Assembly (NCBI GenBank): GCA_019459485.1
Contig: JAIBEZ010000110.1
Location: 1 to 42,417 of the forward strand
Length of the DNA: 42,417 bases
Source of the DNA: Prolixibacteraceae bacterium
GTDB lineage: Bacteria; Bacteroidota; Bacteroidia; Bacteroidales; Prolixibacteraceae
Direction: 5' to 3'
Part shown: positions 7,282 to 16,990 of the stretch, piece after piece
How the letters are laid out: every line of letters begins with the position of its first letter
Position numbering within the stretch: position 1 is the first letter of the stretch
Translations under genes and position numbers: made by a program
The notes under the pieces: model-generated
What the model saw: only the letters and a program-made list of their open reading frames with translations
The model's database searches: none
What the model was told of the DNA's origin: nothing

Positions 7282-9093
7282 TTATTCGTTCAGCGATTTA
7301 CAAATCTTCTGATTGATTTCCCGGACGCGCTGTTCATCCATTTTAATAACCTTACGATCGTAGGTCATAAAGCCGTTTACTTCGCCTTCTACATCGGTGG
7401 TTTGGGTATAAACTGCTGCAGAGAAACCTGATTTGATCATTTTCAGCAAAGCTTCGCCGTATTTCACGTACTCTTCGGTTACTTCTTTTGAGTTTTTAAA
7501 CTGAACATATCCCCAGTTCTTATCGGTTGCCCACAAGTGACCTTCAAGCGCCAATCCAATTCCGCCGTACTCGCCCAAAACGGTTGGCCGCTGACCATCG
7601 TACAAATACATTTCGGGGCCGGGATAATTGTGCAAATCGAGCATATCGCCTACCGGGTAATGGTTTCCGCCACTGGCAGGGTTTACCAAACGGCTCGGGT
7701 CGTAAGTTTTGGTCCACTCTACAATTTCAGCAGTTTTGAACTGGCCCCATGCTTCGTTAAATGGCACCCAGGTTACGATACTTGGGTACGAATACAGGTA
7801 ATCCATAATTTCTTTCCACTCCTTGCGGTAGTTGGCTTCCGATTCAGCACTGCGATTTAATTCATTGCCATTGAAGTAATTGTGCATTTGCCATTGTGGT
7901 GAACGACCGCCGTTGGGCATATCCTGCCAAACCAGAATTCCGAGTTGGTCGCAATGAGTGTACCAACGGGCTGGTTCCACTTTCACGTGTTTGCGGATCA
8001 TGTTAAAGCCAAAATCCTTGGTTTTCTGAATATCGTATTTCAACGCTTCGTCGGTAGGGGCGGTATATAAACCATCGGGCCACCACCCCTGATCGAGCGG
8101 ACCAAACTGAAAGTATGCTTTGTTGTTCAGTTCCAGACGGACGATGCCATTTGCATCACGTTTGGTGGAAATTTTACGCATGGCAAAATAGCTGTTTACC
8201 TGATCGGTGACCACACCATTGCTGATAAGGTTCACTTTCATGGTATATAAGAAAGGTGATTCAGGGCTCCATAGTTTAGCTTCCGGAATTGAAACCTCCA
8301 GCTTTTCGGTTGACGAAGCTTTTGCTGAAGCCACCTCTTTTGTTCCGTCAAATACTTTCACTTCAACCACATCGCCAAAAGCAGAAGCCTTGGTTTCAAC
8401 TTTAACTGTAAGCTGTCCTTTGTCGATGTCGGGAACGGTCTGTATATTGTCAATGCTCTTGGCAGCAACAGGTTCAAGCCAAACAGTTTGCCAGATGCCG
8501 GTAACCGGAGTGTACCATATTCCGTTGGGTCTGTTCACCTGTTTTCCGCGTGGCTGAAACCCATTGTCGGTTCCGTCCCAAACCCGCACAACCAATTTTT
8601 GTGCACCTGATTTGTTCAGAAAAGGTGAAACATCAAACGAAAATGGCGTGTAGCCACCTGTGTGAGAACCAATTTTAATGTCGTTCACCCACACTTCAGC
8701 TTTCCAGTCAACAGCGCCAAAGTGAAGCAATATATTTTTGCCTTTCCACTTGGCAGGAACTTCGAAAGTACGTTTGTACCAAACTTCGTTTTCACCGCCA
8801 ACGGTTTTCATTACTCCTGAAAGGCTCGATTCAACCGGAAACGGAACCAGAATCTTACCATCGAATGCAGTTGGTTCTGCGGTACCGGCTTTCAGGATTG
8901 AATAATTCCACAAACCGTTCAGGTTCAGCCAGTCTCCACGTTCCATTATTGGTCGCGGATACTCGGGTAAGACATTGTTGACATCAATTTTTTCGGCCCA
9001 GGCGGTTTTGATTTTCTCTCCGGCAGGTTTCCACTGTGCAAAGGTTTGTAGAATGCACAAGCTGAGTAAAATTACGAATACTGGTTTCTTCAT
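7282..9093 (-). CDS. Secreted glycoside hydrolase family 2 enzyme
   Basis: 603 residues from the ATG at 9093; an upstream in-frame ATG at 9120 would only add a polar stretch before a good signal peptide (KKPVFVILLSLCILQTFAQ), so 9093 is preferred. Domains in order are a jelly-roll sugar-binding domain (about 45-210, NLNGLWNY, VWVNDIKIGSHTGGYTPF), an immunoglobulin-like domain (about 215-305) and a (beta/alpha)8 barrel (about 310-600). The retaining pair is Glu447 in VPFNEAWG (acid/base) and Glu508 in VLGEYGG (nucleophile). GH2 covers beta-galactosidases, glucuronidases, mannosidases and others. At about 600 residues this is the short form, and the specificity is open. It stands alone and is divergent from the ECF sigma gene, with a candidate TAATTTTG promoter element 25-32 bases upstream. 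Confidence 0.88.
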   Translation of the reverse strand: MKKPVFVILLSLCILQTFAQWKPAGEKIKTAWAEKIDVNNVLPEYPRPIMERGDWLNLNGLWNYSILKAGTAEPTAFDGKILVPFPVESSLSGVMKTVGGENEVWYKRTFEVPAKWKGKNILLHFGAVDWKAEVWVNDIKIGSHTGGYTPFSFDVSPFLNKSGAQKLVVRVWDGTDNGFQPRGKQVNRPNGIWYTPVTGIWQTVWLEPVAAKSIDNIQTVPDIDKGQLTVKVETKASAFGDVVEVKVFDGTKEVASAKASSTEKLEVSIPEAKLWSPESPFLYTMKVNLISNGVVTDQVNSYFAMRKISTKRDANGIVRLELNNKAYFQFGPLDQGWWPDGLYTAPTDEALKYDIQKTKDFGFNMIRKHVKVEPARWYTHCDQLGILVWQDMPNGGRSPQWQMHNYFNGNELNRSAESEANYRKEWKEIMDYLYSYPSIVTWVPFNEAWGQFKTAEIVEWTKTYDPSRLVNPASGGNHYPVGDMLDLHNYPGPEMYLYDGQRPTVLGEYGGIGLALEGHLWATDKNWGYVQFKNSKEVTEEYVKYGEALLKMIKSGFSAAVYTQTTDVEGEVNGFMTYDRKVIKMDEQRVREINQKICKSLNE

Positions 9094-9515
9094 CTTTTTT
9101 AGTTGTTTTAATGTTTGCAAAATTAAAGTTCGGAATAATCTATAATTCCTGCGTTTACCTCATAATACACCTAAACAGGGCAAAATGCTCATTCAAGTAC
9201 GAACTATTTTTTTTTAAAGTCAATGGTTCTCTACAATGAAAATGCCTGTTTTGAGTAATTTTTCATTACTGGTTGTATAGATAGATGGAAAAAATTTTAA
9301 TATTGTGGTTTTAAATAGAATGAAAATTTTTTGATGCCAATGCTATCCCAAATTGCTTTGCAAATGTGGAGTTTTTTCTCTGTTTTACCAGACGGAGCGC
9401 CTGATTGGACACAGAATAATTGCTAACATTTCCTTGTGCCACAAACTAATGTTATTAAAAATGGTTATAGTGTTGTGGCAGAAAAATTTACTGAAGCCAA
9501 TAGTTGCAAAATTAA
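9094..9515. other. Intergenic region between divergent GH2 and ECF sigma genes
   Basis: A 422-base AT-rich spacer. On the minus strand, 9118-9125 reads TAATTTTG, which fits the Bacteroidota -7 consensus TAnnTTTG and is placed to drive the GH2 gene; no clear -33 partner was seen. A T9 run lies at about 9208-9216. No gene, terminator or convincing inverted repeat was found. The promoter of the sigma gene presumably lies in the right half but could not be recognised. Confidence 0.5.
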
Positions 9516-10124
9516 ATGCAGAACCAATTGAACAAAGATTATTTACTTTGGAAAAGCTTTAAGGAAGGGGATGATAAAGCATTCTATGATTTATATGATC
9601 AATTTAGCGATGTATTGTTCCGTTTTGGTATGCAGTTTTGCAATGATGATGGTTTTGTGAAGGATTGCATCCATGACTTATTTTTAGATCTGCATAGATA
9701 CAGGGAACAGTTAGGAGCTACAGATTCGATTCAGTTTTATTTATTTCGTGCTTTAAGGCGTAAAATGCATAAACAAAAGCCAAAAGATAGTTTGCTAAAT
9801 CTTGACAAGAGTTTCGAGAAGACCCTCCGGTCCCATACTCCAACTTTTGAAGAAGCCCTGATTAATTCTGAAATACAACAGGAAAATTTGGTTATACTTG
9901 AAAATGCAGTTAGCCAGCTGACCAAATTGCAGCAAAGGGCGCTCTTTTTAAAATTTGAAGAAAACCTCACCTATCCTGAAATTGCAGTTCTCCTTAATAT
10001 CTCGGTTGAATCAGCCAGAACAAATATGTACAGGGCTTTAAAAACCCTTCGGAAAGCCCTTACCAAAAAGCGGATTTCCTTAAATTTATTCTTTCAACTT
10101 TTCCATAGTTGTTCTGTTAGATAG
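9516..10124 (+). CDS. ECF-type RNA polymerase sigma factor
   Basis: 202 residues. Sigma region 2 spans about residues 10-85 (FYDLYDQFSDVLFRFGMQF, DCIHDLFLDLHRYR, then the YLFRALRRKM stretch), and region 4 spans about 130-185 with a helix-turn-helix (LTYPEIAVLLNISVESARTNMYRALKTLRKAL). This two-domain form is the FecI-like ECF type that in Bacteroidota drives SusC/SusD operons. It is followed 90 bases later by a FecR-type anti-sigma gene and then by a SusC with an STN signalling domain, the standard cell-surface signalling trio. The C-terminal tail beyond residue 190 (FFQLFHSCSVR) is short and hydrophobic and has no known role. Confidence 0.93.
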   Translation: MQNQLNKDYLLWKSFKEGDDKAFYDLYDQFSDVLFRFGMQFCNDDGFVKDCIHDLFLDLHRYREQLGATDSIQFYLFRALRRKMHKQKPKDSLLNLDKSFEKTLRSHTPTFEEALINSEIQQENLVILENAVSQLTKLQQRALFLKFEENLTYPEIAVLLNISVESARTNMYRALKTLRKALTKKRISLNLFFQLFHSCSVR

Positions 10125-10214
10125 TCTATTGTTTAATTTTTTTTGAAAAAAGTGAATTAAATCTGTCTATGTTTTTGCCCTAGCCTGCTTTATACTAGAA
10201 TAAAAGTCATCCCT

Positions 10215-11351
10215 TTGAAAAAGAAAGTCGAAGATATCTTAGTAGAGGAAGAGATTACTGCGAAGAAAATTCGGGAAACAGATGCCAGCCCGAAAGTCTT
10301 AAATGCAGCCGCGCAACTATACGCGTATTTACGAATACCCAGGCACAGTTGGTCTGTTTGGGAAAAAAAGCAATTAAAGTCTCAAATACAGAGTTCAATC
10401 GAAACGATTGCCCGCAGAAGAATCCGGAGGATCTGGTTAGCCGCCGCTTCTGTTTTGGTATTTGTCGCCTCCGGCGGAATCTGGTATATTCAATTAACCA
10501 GGCACTCAAATATTGCAGAATTTGCCAATAGCATCCACGAAAATAAAAACGATACCATTACGCGCCTGGTTTTAAGTGAAAGCCGTGAAGTTGAGATATC
10601 TGAAGTGGAGTCAGATATTTTGTATGACACAAAAGGTGAGCAGATTGCTATTGGGGCAAGTAAAAAAATTCAGCAAAAACTGGAGACTGTGGAACCCATT
10701 TATAACACACTTACCGTTCCTTACGGAAAGCGGGCAAAGATTACCTTATCCGAAGGCACCATGGTTTGGTTAAATTCTGGTTCAAAAATGGTGTATCCTG
10801 CTGTATTTGCAGCTAATATGCGCGAGGTTTATATTGATGGTGAAGCTATTTTCAATGTTTCCAAAGATACTGAAAAGCCATTTGTGGTCAAATCACACCA
10901 GTTTGACATCGAAGTGATCGGAACCGTTTTCAACATTAATGCCTACTCCAATGATAAAATTTCCAGTGCTGTATTGGAGCAAGGTGTCATTAAGCTAATC
11001 CGTCAGACCAAAGTCTATTTGCCAGCTGAAAATATGATCATGTCTCCGGGCGAAATGGTCACCTATAATCCCAAAGATGAAAAATTTCAAATACAAAAAG
11101 TTGATCCATCCGACTATTTATCATGGCATTACGGCTATTATGTTTTTAGAAGTGAGACACTTGGAAATATCCTGAAAAGACTTTCTCGCTATTACAATGT
11201 TGAAATAGACTTGAAAAACAAGGAACTGGCTCTTGTTACCTTTTCAGGAAGTTTGGATCTGAAAAACAGTCCGGAAGAAGTTTTAAATACGATTAAAAAA
11301 ACAGTATCACTTAATTTTAATAAGGAGGGACAAATCATAAATATTTACTAA
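10215..11351 (+). CDS. FecR-type anti-sigma factor
   Basis: 378 residues. The cytosolic N-terminal helix region (1-70) should bind the sigma factor; a single membrane helix lies at about 73-93 after an Arg-rich stretch (RRRIRRIW); the periplasmic FecR domain spans about 165-265 (VPYGKRAKITLSEGTMVWLNSGSKMVYP, EVYIDGEAIFNV, FDIEVIGTVFNINAY); and a DUF4974/STN-like C-terminal domain spans about 305-375 (ETLGNILKRLSRYYNVEI, FSGSLDLKNSPEEVL). It relays ligand occupancy of the SusC receptor to the sigma factor. The start is TTG at 10215: no ATG or GTG is in frame between the upstream stop at 10158 and the first helix. The rare start, and an AT-rich imperfect hairpin in the gap after the sigma gene, suggest it is made at a lower level than the sigma factor (inference). 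Confidence 0.92.
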   Translation: MKKKVEDILVEEEITAKKIRETDASPKVLNAAAQLYAYLRIPRHSWSVWEKKQLKSQIQSSIETIARRRIRRIWLAAASVLVFVASGGIWYIQLTRHSNIAEFANSIHENKNDTITRLVLSESREVEISEVESDILYDTKGEQIAIGASKKIQQKLETVEPIYNTLTVPYGKRAKITLSEGTMVWLNSGSKMVYPAVFAANMREVYIDGEAIFNVSKDTEKPFVVKSHQFDIEVIGTVFNINAYSNDKISSAVLEQGVIKLIRQTKVYLPAENMIMSPGEMVTYNPKDEKFQIQKVDPSDYLSWHYGYYVFRSETLGNILKRLSRYYNVEIDLKNKELALVTFSGSLDLKNSPEEVLNTIKKTVSLNFNKEGQIINIY

Positions 11352-11429
11352 ACTAAAAATTACAAGAAGAAACCTGAATGAAAAAAGCCTGCAAGTGCTA
11401 CAACACCTGCAAGCTCGTGTACTAAAAAC

Positions 11430-11444
11430 ATCGCGTAAAGCGAT
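11430..11444 (+). promoter_or_regulatory. Small stem-loop in the leader of the STN-SusC gene
   Basis: ATCGC-GTAAA-GCGAT forms a 5-bp stem with a 5-base loop, 28 bases before the SusC start. It is preceded by two direct copies of CCTGCAAG (11388-11395 and 11406-11413). There is no T tract, so a leader structure or sigma-factor target is more likely than a terminator. The function is not known. Confidence 0.3.
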
Positions 11445-11472
11445 ATTTATTAACTAAAAGCGAAACAAATTT

Positions 11473-14400
11473 ATGAAAAAAAGTAGCAACTGTGCGTATT
11501 TTTTCCATAGGAGGGATTATTATGCACATTTCTTAAGAATTATGAGATTGACGTTATTTCTGTTTCTGATTGGGGTCAGCAGCTTGTTTGCAAGTTCTAC
11601 CTATTCCCAGAGCGCCAGGCTTTCTTTAAACCTGGAAAACGGAACCATGAAGCAGCTTTTTGAAGAAATTCAGGAGCAGAGTGAGTTCGTTATCTTTTAC
11701 AAGGATATCGATGTTGATCTGGAAAAAAAAGTAAACGTAAAAGCTGAAAGATTTTCCGTTGAGCGAATTCTGAAAAAAGCATTTGAAGGAACAAATCTGA
11801 CCTATCAAATTTCTGATCGACAAATTGTTATCATTCCTAACCAGAAAGTTGCACCTAAGCAAATGCCGGAAGTTGTTCAGCAACCGGGGTTGAAGTCGGT
11901 TTCAGGGGTGGTAAAAGACGATGTTGGAATCGGACTTCCCGGTGTTTCAGTCGCTGTTCGCGGCACTTTAAAGGGAACGGTGACCGACGCAAACGGTGAA
12001 TTTTCCATGCAGGCTGCTGTCGGTGATACCCTTACCTTTTCATTTATCGGAAAAAATCCGGTTCAACAGGTGGTGGGACAACGCAATATTTTTGATGTCG
12101 CGATGTACGATGATGATACAGAGCTGGAAGAAGTTCAGGTTGTAGCATTCGGTAAGCAGAAAAAAGCAAGTGTAATTTCTTCTATCGAAACGGTAAGACC
12201 GGGGGATTTAAAACAACCCGCATCGAACCTTACAAGTGCTTTGGCAGGTAGGATTGCGGGTATCATTTCTTACCAGACAAGTGGTGAACCTGGTGCCGAT
12301 AATGCTCAGTTCTTTGTCCGCGGGGTCACAACTTTTGGATACAAAACTAACCCACTGATTTTAATTGATGGGTTTGAAGGTTCGTCGGATGATCTGGCCC
12401 GCATGGAACCGGATAATATCGAAAGTTTCTCCATCCTGAAGGACGCCTCAGCAACCGTATTGTATGGTGCAAGGGGTGCGAATGGTATTATCATTGTTGA
12501 AACAAAGTCGGGCCGCGAAGGACCGGCCAAAATAAATATCAGGCTGGAAACCCACGTAGCAACTCCTACCCAAATGAATGAATTACTGGACGGTGTTGAT
12601 TACATGCGATTGTACAACGAAGCCCGAATTTCCAGAAATCCATTGCTTGGTACTTATTATAGCGAGCAGAAAATTCAATCGACAATCGACGGCCTTAATC
12701 CGATGATTTATCCAAACATTGACTGGTACGATGAATTGTTTGAGAAATCAACCATTAATAAGAAAGCCAACTTCAATGTATCCGGTGGCGGTCAGGTTGC
12801 GACCTATTATGTGGCCGGAACCATGGAAAATGAAAATGGCCTGTTAAAAGTGGACCCCAAAAATAACTTTAACAACAACATCAACATCAACAGAGTACAG
12901 TTGAGAAACAACGTTATTTTTAAGCTATCACCAACGACACGGCTCGATACCCGCCTGCAGGGAAGATTCGAACGCTACAATGGGCCACGTACCGGAGCAG
13001 GCGATATTTTCAGAATGGTCATGAATTCTAATCCGGTTGATTTTCCGGCAGTTTATGAGCCGGACGAAAAGCACGCATATGCCGATCATATTTTGTTTGG
13101 AAATACCTTTGTTACAGGTAATTTAAAGCAGAATCCATATGCCGAAATGGTTCGTGGTTATGAGGACCGGAATGAAAGTTCGATTACAGCCATGGCCACC
13201 CTTTCACAGGATCTGGATTTTATCACTGAAGGATTAAAATTGCAGGCCAAAGCCTCTGTAAATACCTGGAGTAAATATTCAAGCCGCAGGACTTATAATC
13301 CGTTCTATTACGATTTGGAAAACTACAATCAGATAACAGGAGAATATGCTCTTTTTGCCTTGAATCCAACCGGTGGACAGGTGTTTCTGGGTGATGTTGA
13401 ACCTGGCCGTGACGCAAGTGCACACTACTACTACGAAGGACGCATGAACTGGGATCGCAAATTCGGGCTGCATAGTGTAGGTTTGATGACGGTTGGTATG
13501 TTTGAAGAGTACCTGCTCACCAGCGGAAACAGTAATTCAATCTACGAAACACTTCCGGAAAGAAACATGGGTAACTCCGGACGTTTTACATACGACTACG
13601 ATACCCGGTATTTTTTCGAATTTGCATACGGATATAATGGATCCGAAAAATTCAGCGGAGACAAGAGATTTGGTTTCTTCCCATCGTTTGGTGGTGGTTG
13701 GTTAATTTCAAATGAATCGTTCTGGGCGCCTATGGAAAACATCATCAACACCATGAAGTTGAAGTTTACCTGGGGCAAAGTAGGTAACGATGCCATTGCC
13801 GAACGGCAGGATCGTTTCTTTTATTTGTCTGATATAGCTAAAGGTGGAAATGATGGCTACGAAGCCAATGGTTATCGCTGGGGGGGTACTTTTATGAACC
13901 AATACGGAGGTTACCAGATCAATCGCTATGCGAACCCCGACATTACCTGGGAGGTTTCAACCAAAATGAACCTTGGCCTTGAGTTATCCTTTCTAAAGGA
14001 TGCCTTGAAAATTCAGGGTGATTTGTTTAAAGATGTCCGGGACCAGATCTATTTGCAACGGCAAAACTTTCCGTCAACGGCAGGTTTGGAAGCTTCCATT
14101 AGCGGAAACGTTGGTAAAGTGGAATCATGGGGATATGAAGGTTCCATTGATTACCAATACATGTCAACTAAAAACTGGTGGATGACTGGTCGTGCTAACT
14201 TTACTTTTGCAACTAACAAATATGTGCAATTGGATGAAAAAGATTATGCCGATGAGTATTTGAAACGTGAAGGACAATCCATCAACCAGTGGTGGGGATT
14301 AATTGCCGAACGTTTGTTTGTGGACGAAGCTGAAATTGCCAACTCACCCAAGCAAGACTTCGGAACCTACCAGGCCGGTGATATCAAATACAAAGATGTA

Positions 14401-14964
14401 AACAATGACGGTGTCGTAAACGATAATGACCAGGTTCCTCTGGGTTTGCCTACCGTACCTGAAATTCAATATGGTTTCGGTTTATCCGGCGGATATAAAA
14501 ACTTCGACATGTCATTCTTCTTCCAGGGGAATGCACGCGTTTCATTTTTTATTGACTCAAGCGAACGGAATAATGCGGATACTAACGAAAGTGGTATCGC
14601 TCCCTTTGCTTCAAGACGCAATGCGCTGTCACTGATTGCCGAAGATCACTGGAGTGAAACGAACCCGAATGTTCATGCTTTTTGGCCCCGCTTATCGGTG
14701 GATCCGTTGCAGAACAATACCAAAACATCTACCTGGTGGATGAGAAACGGCGCTTTTCTTCGTTTGAAAACTGTAGAAGTGGGCTACAACCTGCCTGAAA
14801 ATACCTTCAAAAAAATTGGATTACAACGGACCAGAATCTATGCAAGTGGAGCAAACCTGTTTGTCATCAGTCCCTTCAAACTTTGGGATCCGGAAATGGG
14901 ACGTGCCGGGTTGGGTTATCCACCCAATCAGAGATTTAATATCGGTGTCCAGTTATCATTTTAA
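11473..14964 (+). CDS. SusC-family TonB-dependent outer-membrane transporter with STN signalling domain
   Basis: 1163 residues. After the signal peptide (cleavage around STYSQ, about residue 45) come an STN domain (about 50-105, LENGTMKQLFEEIQEQSEFVIFY) that talks to the FecR protein, a carboxypeptidase-regulatory-like beta-sandwich (about 140-215, VSGVVKDDVGIGLPGVSVAVRGT), a TonB-box region (EEVQVVAFGKQKKAS), the plug (about 235-345, ending ILKDASATVLYGARGANGIIIVETKSG) and the 22-strand barrel closing with FNIGVQLSF. SusC proteins import oligosaccharides bound by SusD. The STN domain marks it as the transducer of the ECF sigma/FecR pair just upstream. SusD follows 18 bases later. The ligand is not predictable from the sequence. 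Confidence 0.95.
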   Translation: MKKSSNCAYFFHRRDYYAHFLRIMRLTLFLFLIGVSSLFASSTYSQSARLSLNLENGTMKQLFEEIQEQSEFVIFYKDIDVDLEKKVNVKAERFSVERILKKAFEGTNLTYQISDRQIVIIPNQKVAPKQMPEVVQQPGLKSVSGVVKDDVGIGLPGVSVAVRGTLKGTVTDANGEFSMQAAVGDTLTFSFIGKNPVQQVVGQRNIFDVAMYDDDTELEEVQVVAFGKQKKASVISSIETVRPGDLKQPASNLTSALAGRIAGIISYQTSGEPGADNAQFFVRGVTTFGYKTNPLILIDGFEGSSDDLARMEPDNIESFSILKDASATVLYGARGANGIIIVETKSGREGPAKINIRLETHVATPTQMNELLDGVDYMRLYNEARISRNPLLGTYYSEQKIQSTIDGLNPMIYPNIDWYDELFEKSTINKKANFNVSGGGQVATYYVAGTMENENGLLKVDPKNNFNNNININRVQLRNNVIFKLSPTTRLDTRLQGRFERYNGPRTGAGDIFRMVMNSNPVDFPAVYEPDEKHAYADHILFGNTFVTGNLKQNPYAEMVRGYEDRNESSITAMATLSQDLDFITEGLKLQAKASVNTWSKYSSRRTYNPFYYDLENYNQITGEYALFALNPTGGQVFLGDVEPGRDASAHYYYEGRMNWDRKFGLHSVGLMTVGMFEEYLLTSGNSNSIYETLPERNMGNSGRFTYDYDTRYFFEFAYGYNGSEKFSGDKRFGFFPSFGGGWLISNESFWAPMENIINTMKLKFTWGKVGNDAIAERQDRFFYLSDIAKGGNDGYEANGYRWGGTFMNQYGGYQINRYANPDITWEVSTKMNLGLELSFLKDALKIQGDLFKDVRDQIYLQRQNFPSTAGLEASISGNVGKVESWGYEGSIDYQYMSTKNWWMTGRANFTFATNKYVQLDEKDYADEYLKREGQSINQWWGLIAERLFVDEAEIANSPKQDFGTYQAGDIKYKDVNNDGVVNDNDQVPLGLPTVPEIQYGFGLSGGYKNFDMSFFFQGNARVSFFIDSSERNNADTNESGIAPFASRRNALSLIAEDHWSETNPNVHAFWPRLSVDPLQNNTKTSTWWMRNGAFLRLKTVEVGYNLPENTFKKIGLQRTRIYASGANLFVISPFKLWDPEMGRAGLGYPPNQRFNIGVQLSF

Positions 14965-14982
14965 TACCTAAAAAGATAGAAG

Positions 14983-16947
14983 ATGAAAAGATTGAAAAAT
15001 TTAATCGCAATATTTTTTGTCCTTGCCATGATGCCATCCTGCTCTGAATACCTGGATGTGGTTCCGGACAACACCTTAACCCTTGAAGACCTCTTTAAAT
15101 CGAAAGAGGAAGCATGGAACGCCCTGGCAAAAGTTTACAGTTATATGCCCAGAATAGAGCAAACTCACAGCTCAATATGGACCGCCGGCGATGAATATAT
15201 TGGCCGACTGGATTTGAATGACAATACCGGAGATCTTAGAGGGATCCGACTTATGAGAGGACTTCAATCCGTTTCTGATCCTTTGATTGGTGACTGGTCG
15301 GGAACATCAGCAGGAACACCTTTATATGCAGGTATCCGCCAAGCCAATGTTTTTCTCGATAATATTGATAAAGTACCGGATATGTCGGAAACCGAGAAAG
15401 CGGAATGGAAGGCTCAGGTAAAATTTCTGAAAGCTTACTATAATTTCCTTCTGGTACAGAAATACGGACCCATCGTTATTGCTGATGGATTAATTGCCCC
15501 TGATGCTTCCAAGGAGGAATTGTTCCAGAAACGTTCAAGTGTGGAGGAATGCTTTGATTACATCATAGGGTTAATGGATGAAGCTATCCCTGAACTCAGG
15601 GAAAAGATGATTTCAACGCTGCTGGGACAAGTTGACCAGGCGGCAGCCAAAGCCATTAAAGCAAGAGTGATGCTTTTCCGTGCCAGTCCGTTTTTTAATG
15701 GTAATATGGAATATTTTGGTGATTTTGTTAATTCCGATGGAGAGCCCTTTTTTCCATTGACATACGACAAGGAAAAATGGAAAGACGCCATTGATGCGAT
15801 TAATGCAGCGCTCCAGGCCAGTCAGGCAAATGGTAACGAACTCTACAAATACAGCGCTCAACCCTATATTTTTGATCGTGAAGACTTTATTGCCAACCCT
15901 GAAAAGATGCAACAAATGTACGATTTAAGAATGGCAATTACTGATCCGTGGAACAGCGAAGTTATATGGGGCTATTCCAACATCGATATTTACGGTGGTT
16001 CAGAACTGGCGCATTCAACCAACATGCGCTTGCCCGAAGGTTATGGCGGTGGTATCACCAATGAACCCGGATTTTCATGGCAATGGATGGCGGCCACCTA
16101 CGCGATGACAGAGCGTTACTATACTGAAAATGGGGTACCCATTGAAGAAGATGTTAATTTTGAATTGGATAAAAAGTGGGAAATGACTACGACTCCGGGA
16201 GCAAACGATCCGGAATACCAGAAACTGCGTGGTATCATGCAACCCGGTGCGGAAACAATCCGGCTTTACCTAAACCGGGAACCCCGTTTTTACGCTAATC
16301 TGGCGATTACAGGAGGGTACTGGCGTACGCACGGAGTTCGGATAAATACGAAGATGTATGCCGGAAGTCATGGAGGCTTTAATTCCTCACAGCATACGAC
16401 CGATTTTTATGAAACTGGAATTGGTATTAAAAAATTCGTCCACATGGAGTCAAAATCCGGGCACTGGGCCCGTACGGTTAAATATCCGTATCCAATCATC
16501 CGGTTGGCTGATTTGTATCTCATGAAGGCTGAAGCGATGAATGAATATTACGATACTCCAACTCAGGAAGTATATGACGCCATTAATGAAGTTCGCCGCA
16601 GAGCAGGCGTTCCCGATGTTGAAGACGTTTGGGCTGATGCTGGAATCGTGAAAACGGTAAACAAGCATAAGACTAAGGATGGAATGCGTGATATCATACT
16701 TCAGGAAAGAGGTATTGAGTTTGCCTTTGAAGGAAGCCGTTTTTTTGACATGATCCGCACGAAAAGAGCTGTTATGGAATTTTCGACACCTGTTTGGGGT
16801 TGGAAATATACCGGTAACACAGGTTCCTCATTCTTTAATCTGGAGGTTAAGCAAACCAGAAGATTTACAATTACCGATTGTCTTTGGCCAATCGACTTGA
16901 ATGAAATGAATACCAACTCTAACCTGGTACAAAATCCGGGATGGTAA
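14983..16947 (+). CDS. SusD/RagB-family glycan-binding lipoprotein
   Basis: 654 residues, longer than the usual 500-550. The signal peptide ends at MMPSC with Cys20 lipidated, followed by SEYLDVVPDNTLTLEDLFKSKEEA, the typical SusD N-terminal region. TPR-like helices occur early (WKAQVKFLKAYYNFLLVQKYG), and the RagB/SusD C-terminal block is present (YPYPIIRLADLYLMKAEAMNEY, INEVRRRAGVPDV, ILQERGIEFAFEGSRFFDMIR). It caps the SusC barrel and binds the incoming glycan at the cell surface. The extra length lies mainly in the central ligand-facing segment (about 260-430), which could widen the binding site. Confidence 0.95.
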   Translation: MKRLKNLIAIFFVLAMMPSCSEYLDVVPDNTLTLEDLFKSKEEAWNALAKVYSYMPRIEQTHSSIWTAGDEYIGRLDLNDNTGDLRGIRLMRGLQSVSDPLIGDWSGTSAGTPLYAGIRQANVFLDNIDKVPDMSETEKAEWKAQVKFLKAYYNFLLVQKYGPIVIADGLIAPDASKEELFQKRSSVEECFDYIIGLMDEAIPELREKMISTLLGQVDQAAAKAIKARVMLFRASPFFNGNMEYFGDFVNSDGEPFFPLTYDKEKWKDAIDAINAALQASQANGNELYKYSAQPYIFDREDFIANPEKMQQMYDLRMAITDPWNSEVIWGYSNIDIYGGSELAHSTNMRLPEGYGGGITNEPGFSWQWMAATYAMTERYYTENGVPIEEDVNFELDKKWEMTTTPGANDPEYQKLRGIMQPGAETIRLYLNREPRFYANLAITGGYWRTHGVRINTKMYAGSHGGFNSSQHTTDFYETGIGIKKFVHMESKSGHWARTVKYPYPIIRLADLYLMKAEAMNEYYDTPTQEVYDAINEVRRRAGVPDVEDVWADAGIVKTVNKHKTKDGMRDIILQERGIEFAFEGSRFFDMIRTKRAVMEFSTPVWGWKYTGNTGSSFFNLEVKQTRRFTITDCLWPIDLNEMNTNSNLVQNPGW

Positions 16948-16990
16948 AGATTTCAGGTTATTTTATTAACAAAACGATAAATAGAATCGT

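Noticed and set aside
9353-9562. 69-codon open frame before the sigma factor
   Set aside because: It overlaps the sigma start in another frame and has no recognisable feature; the sigma factor fits the context fully.
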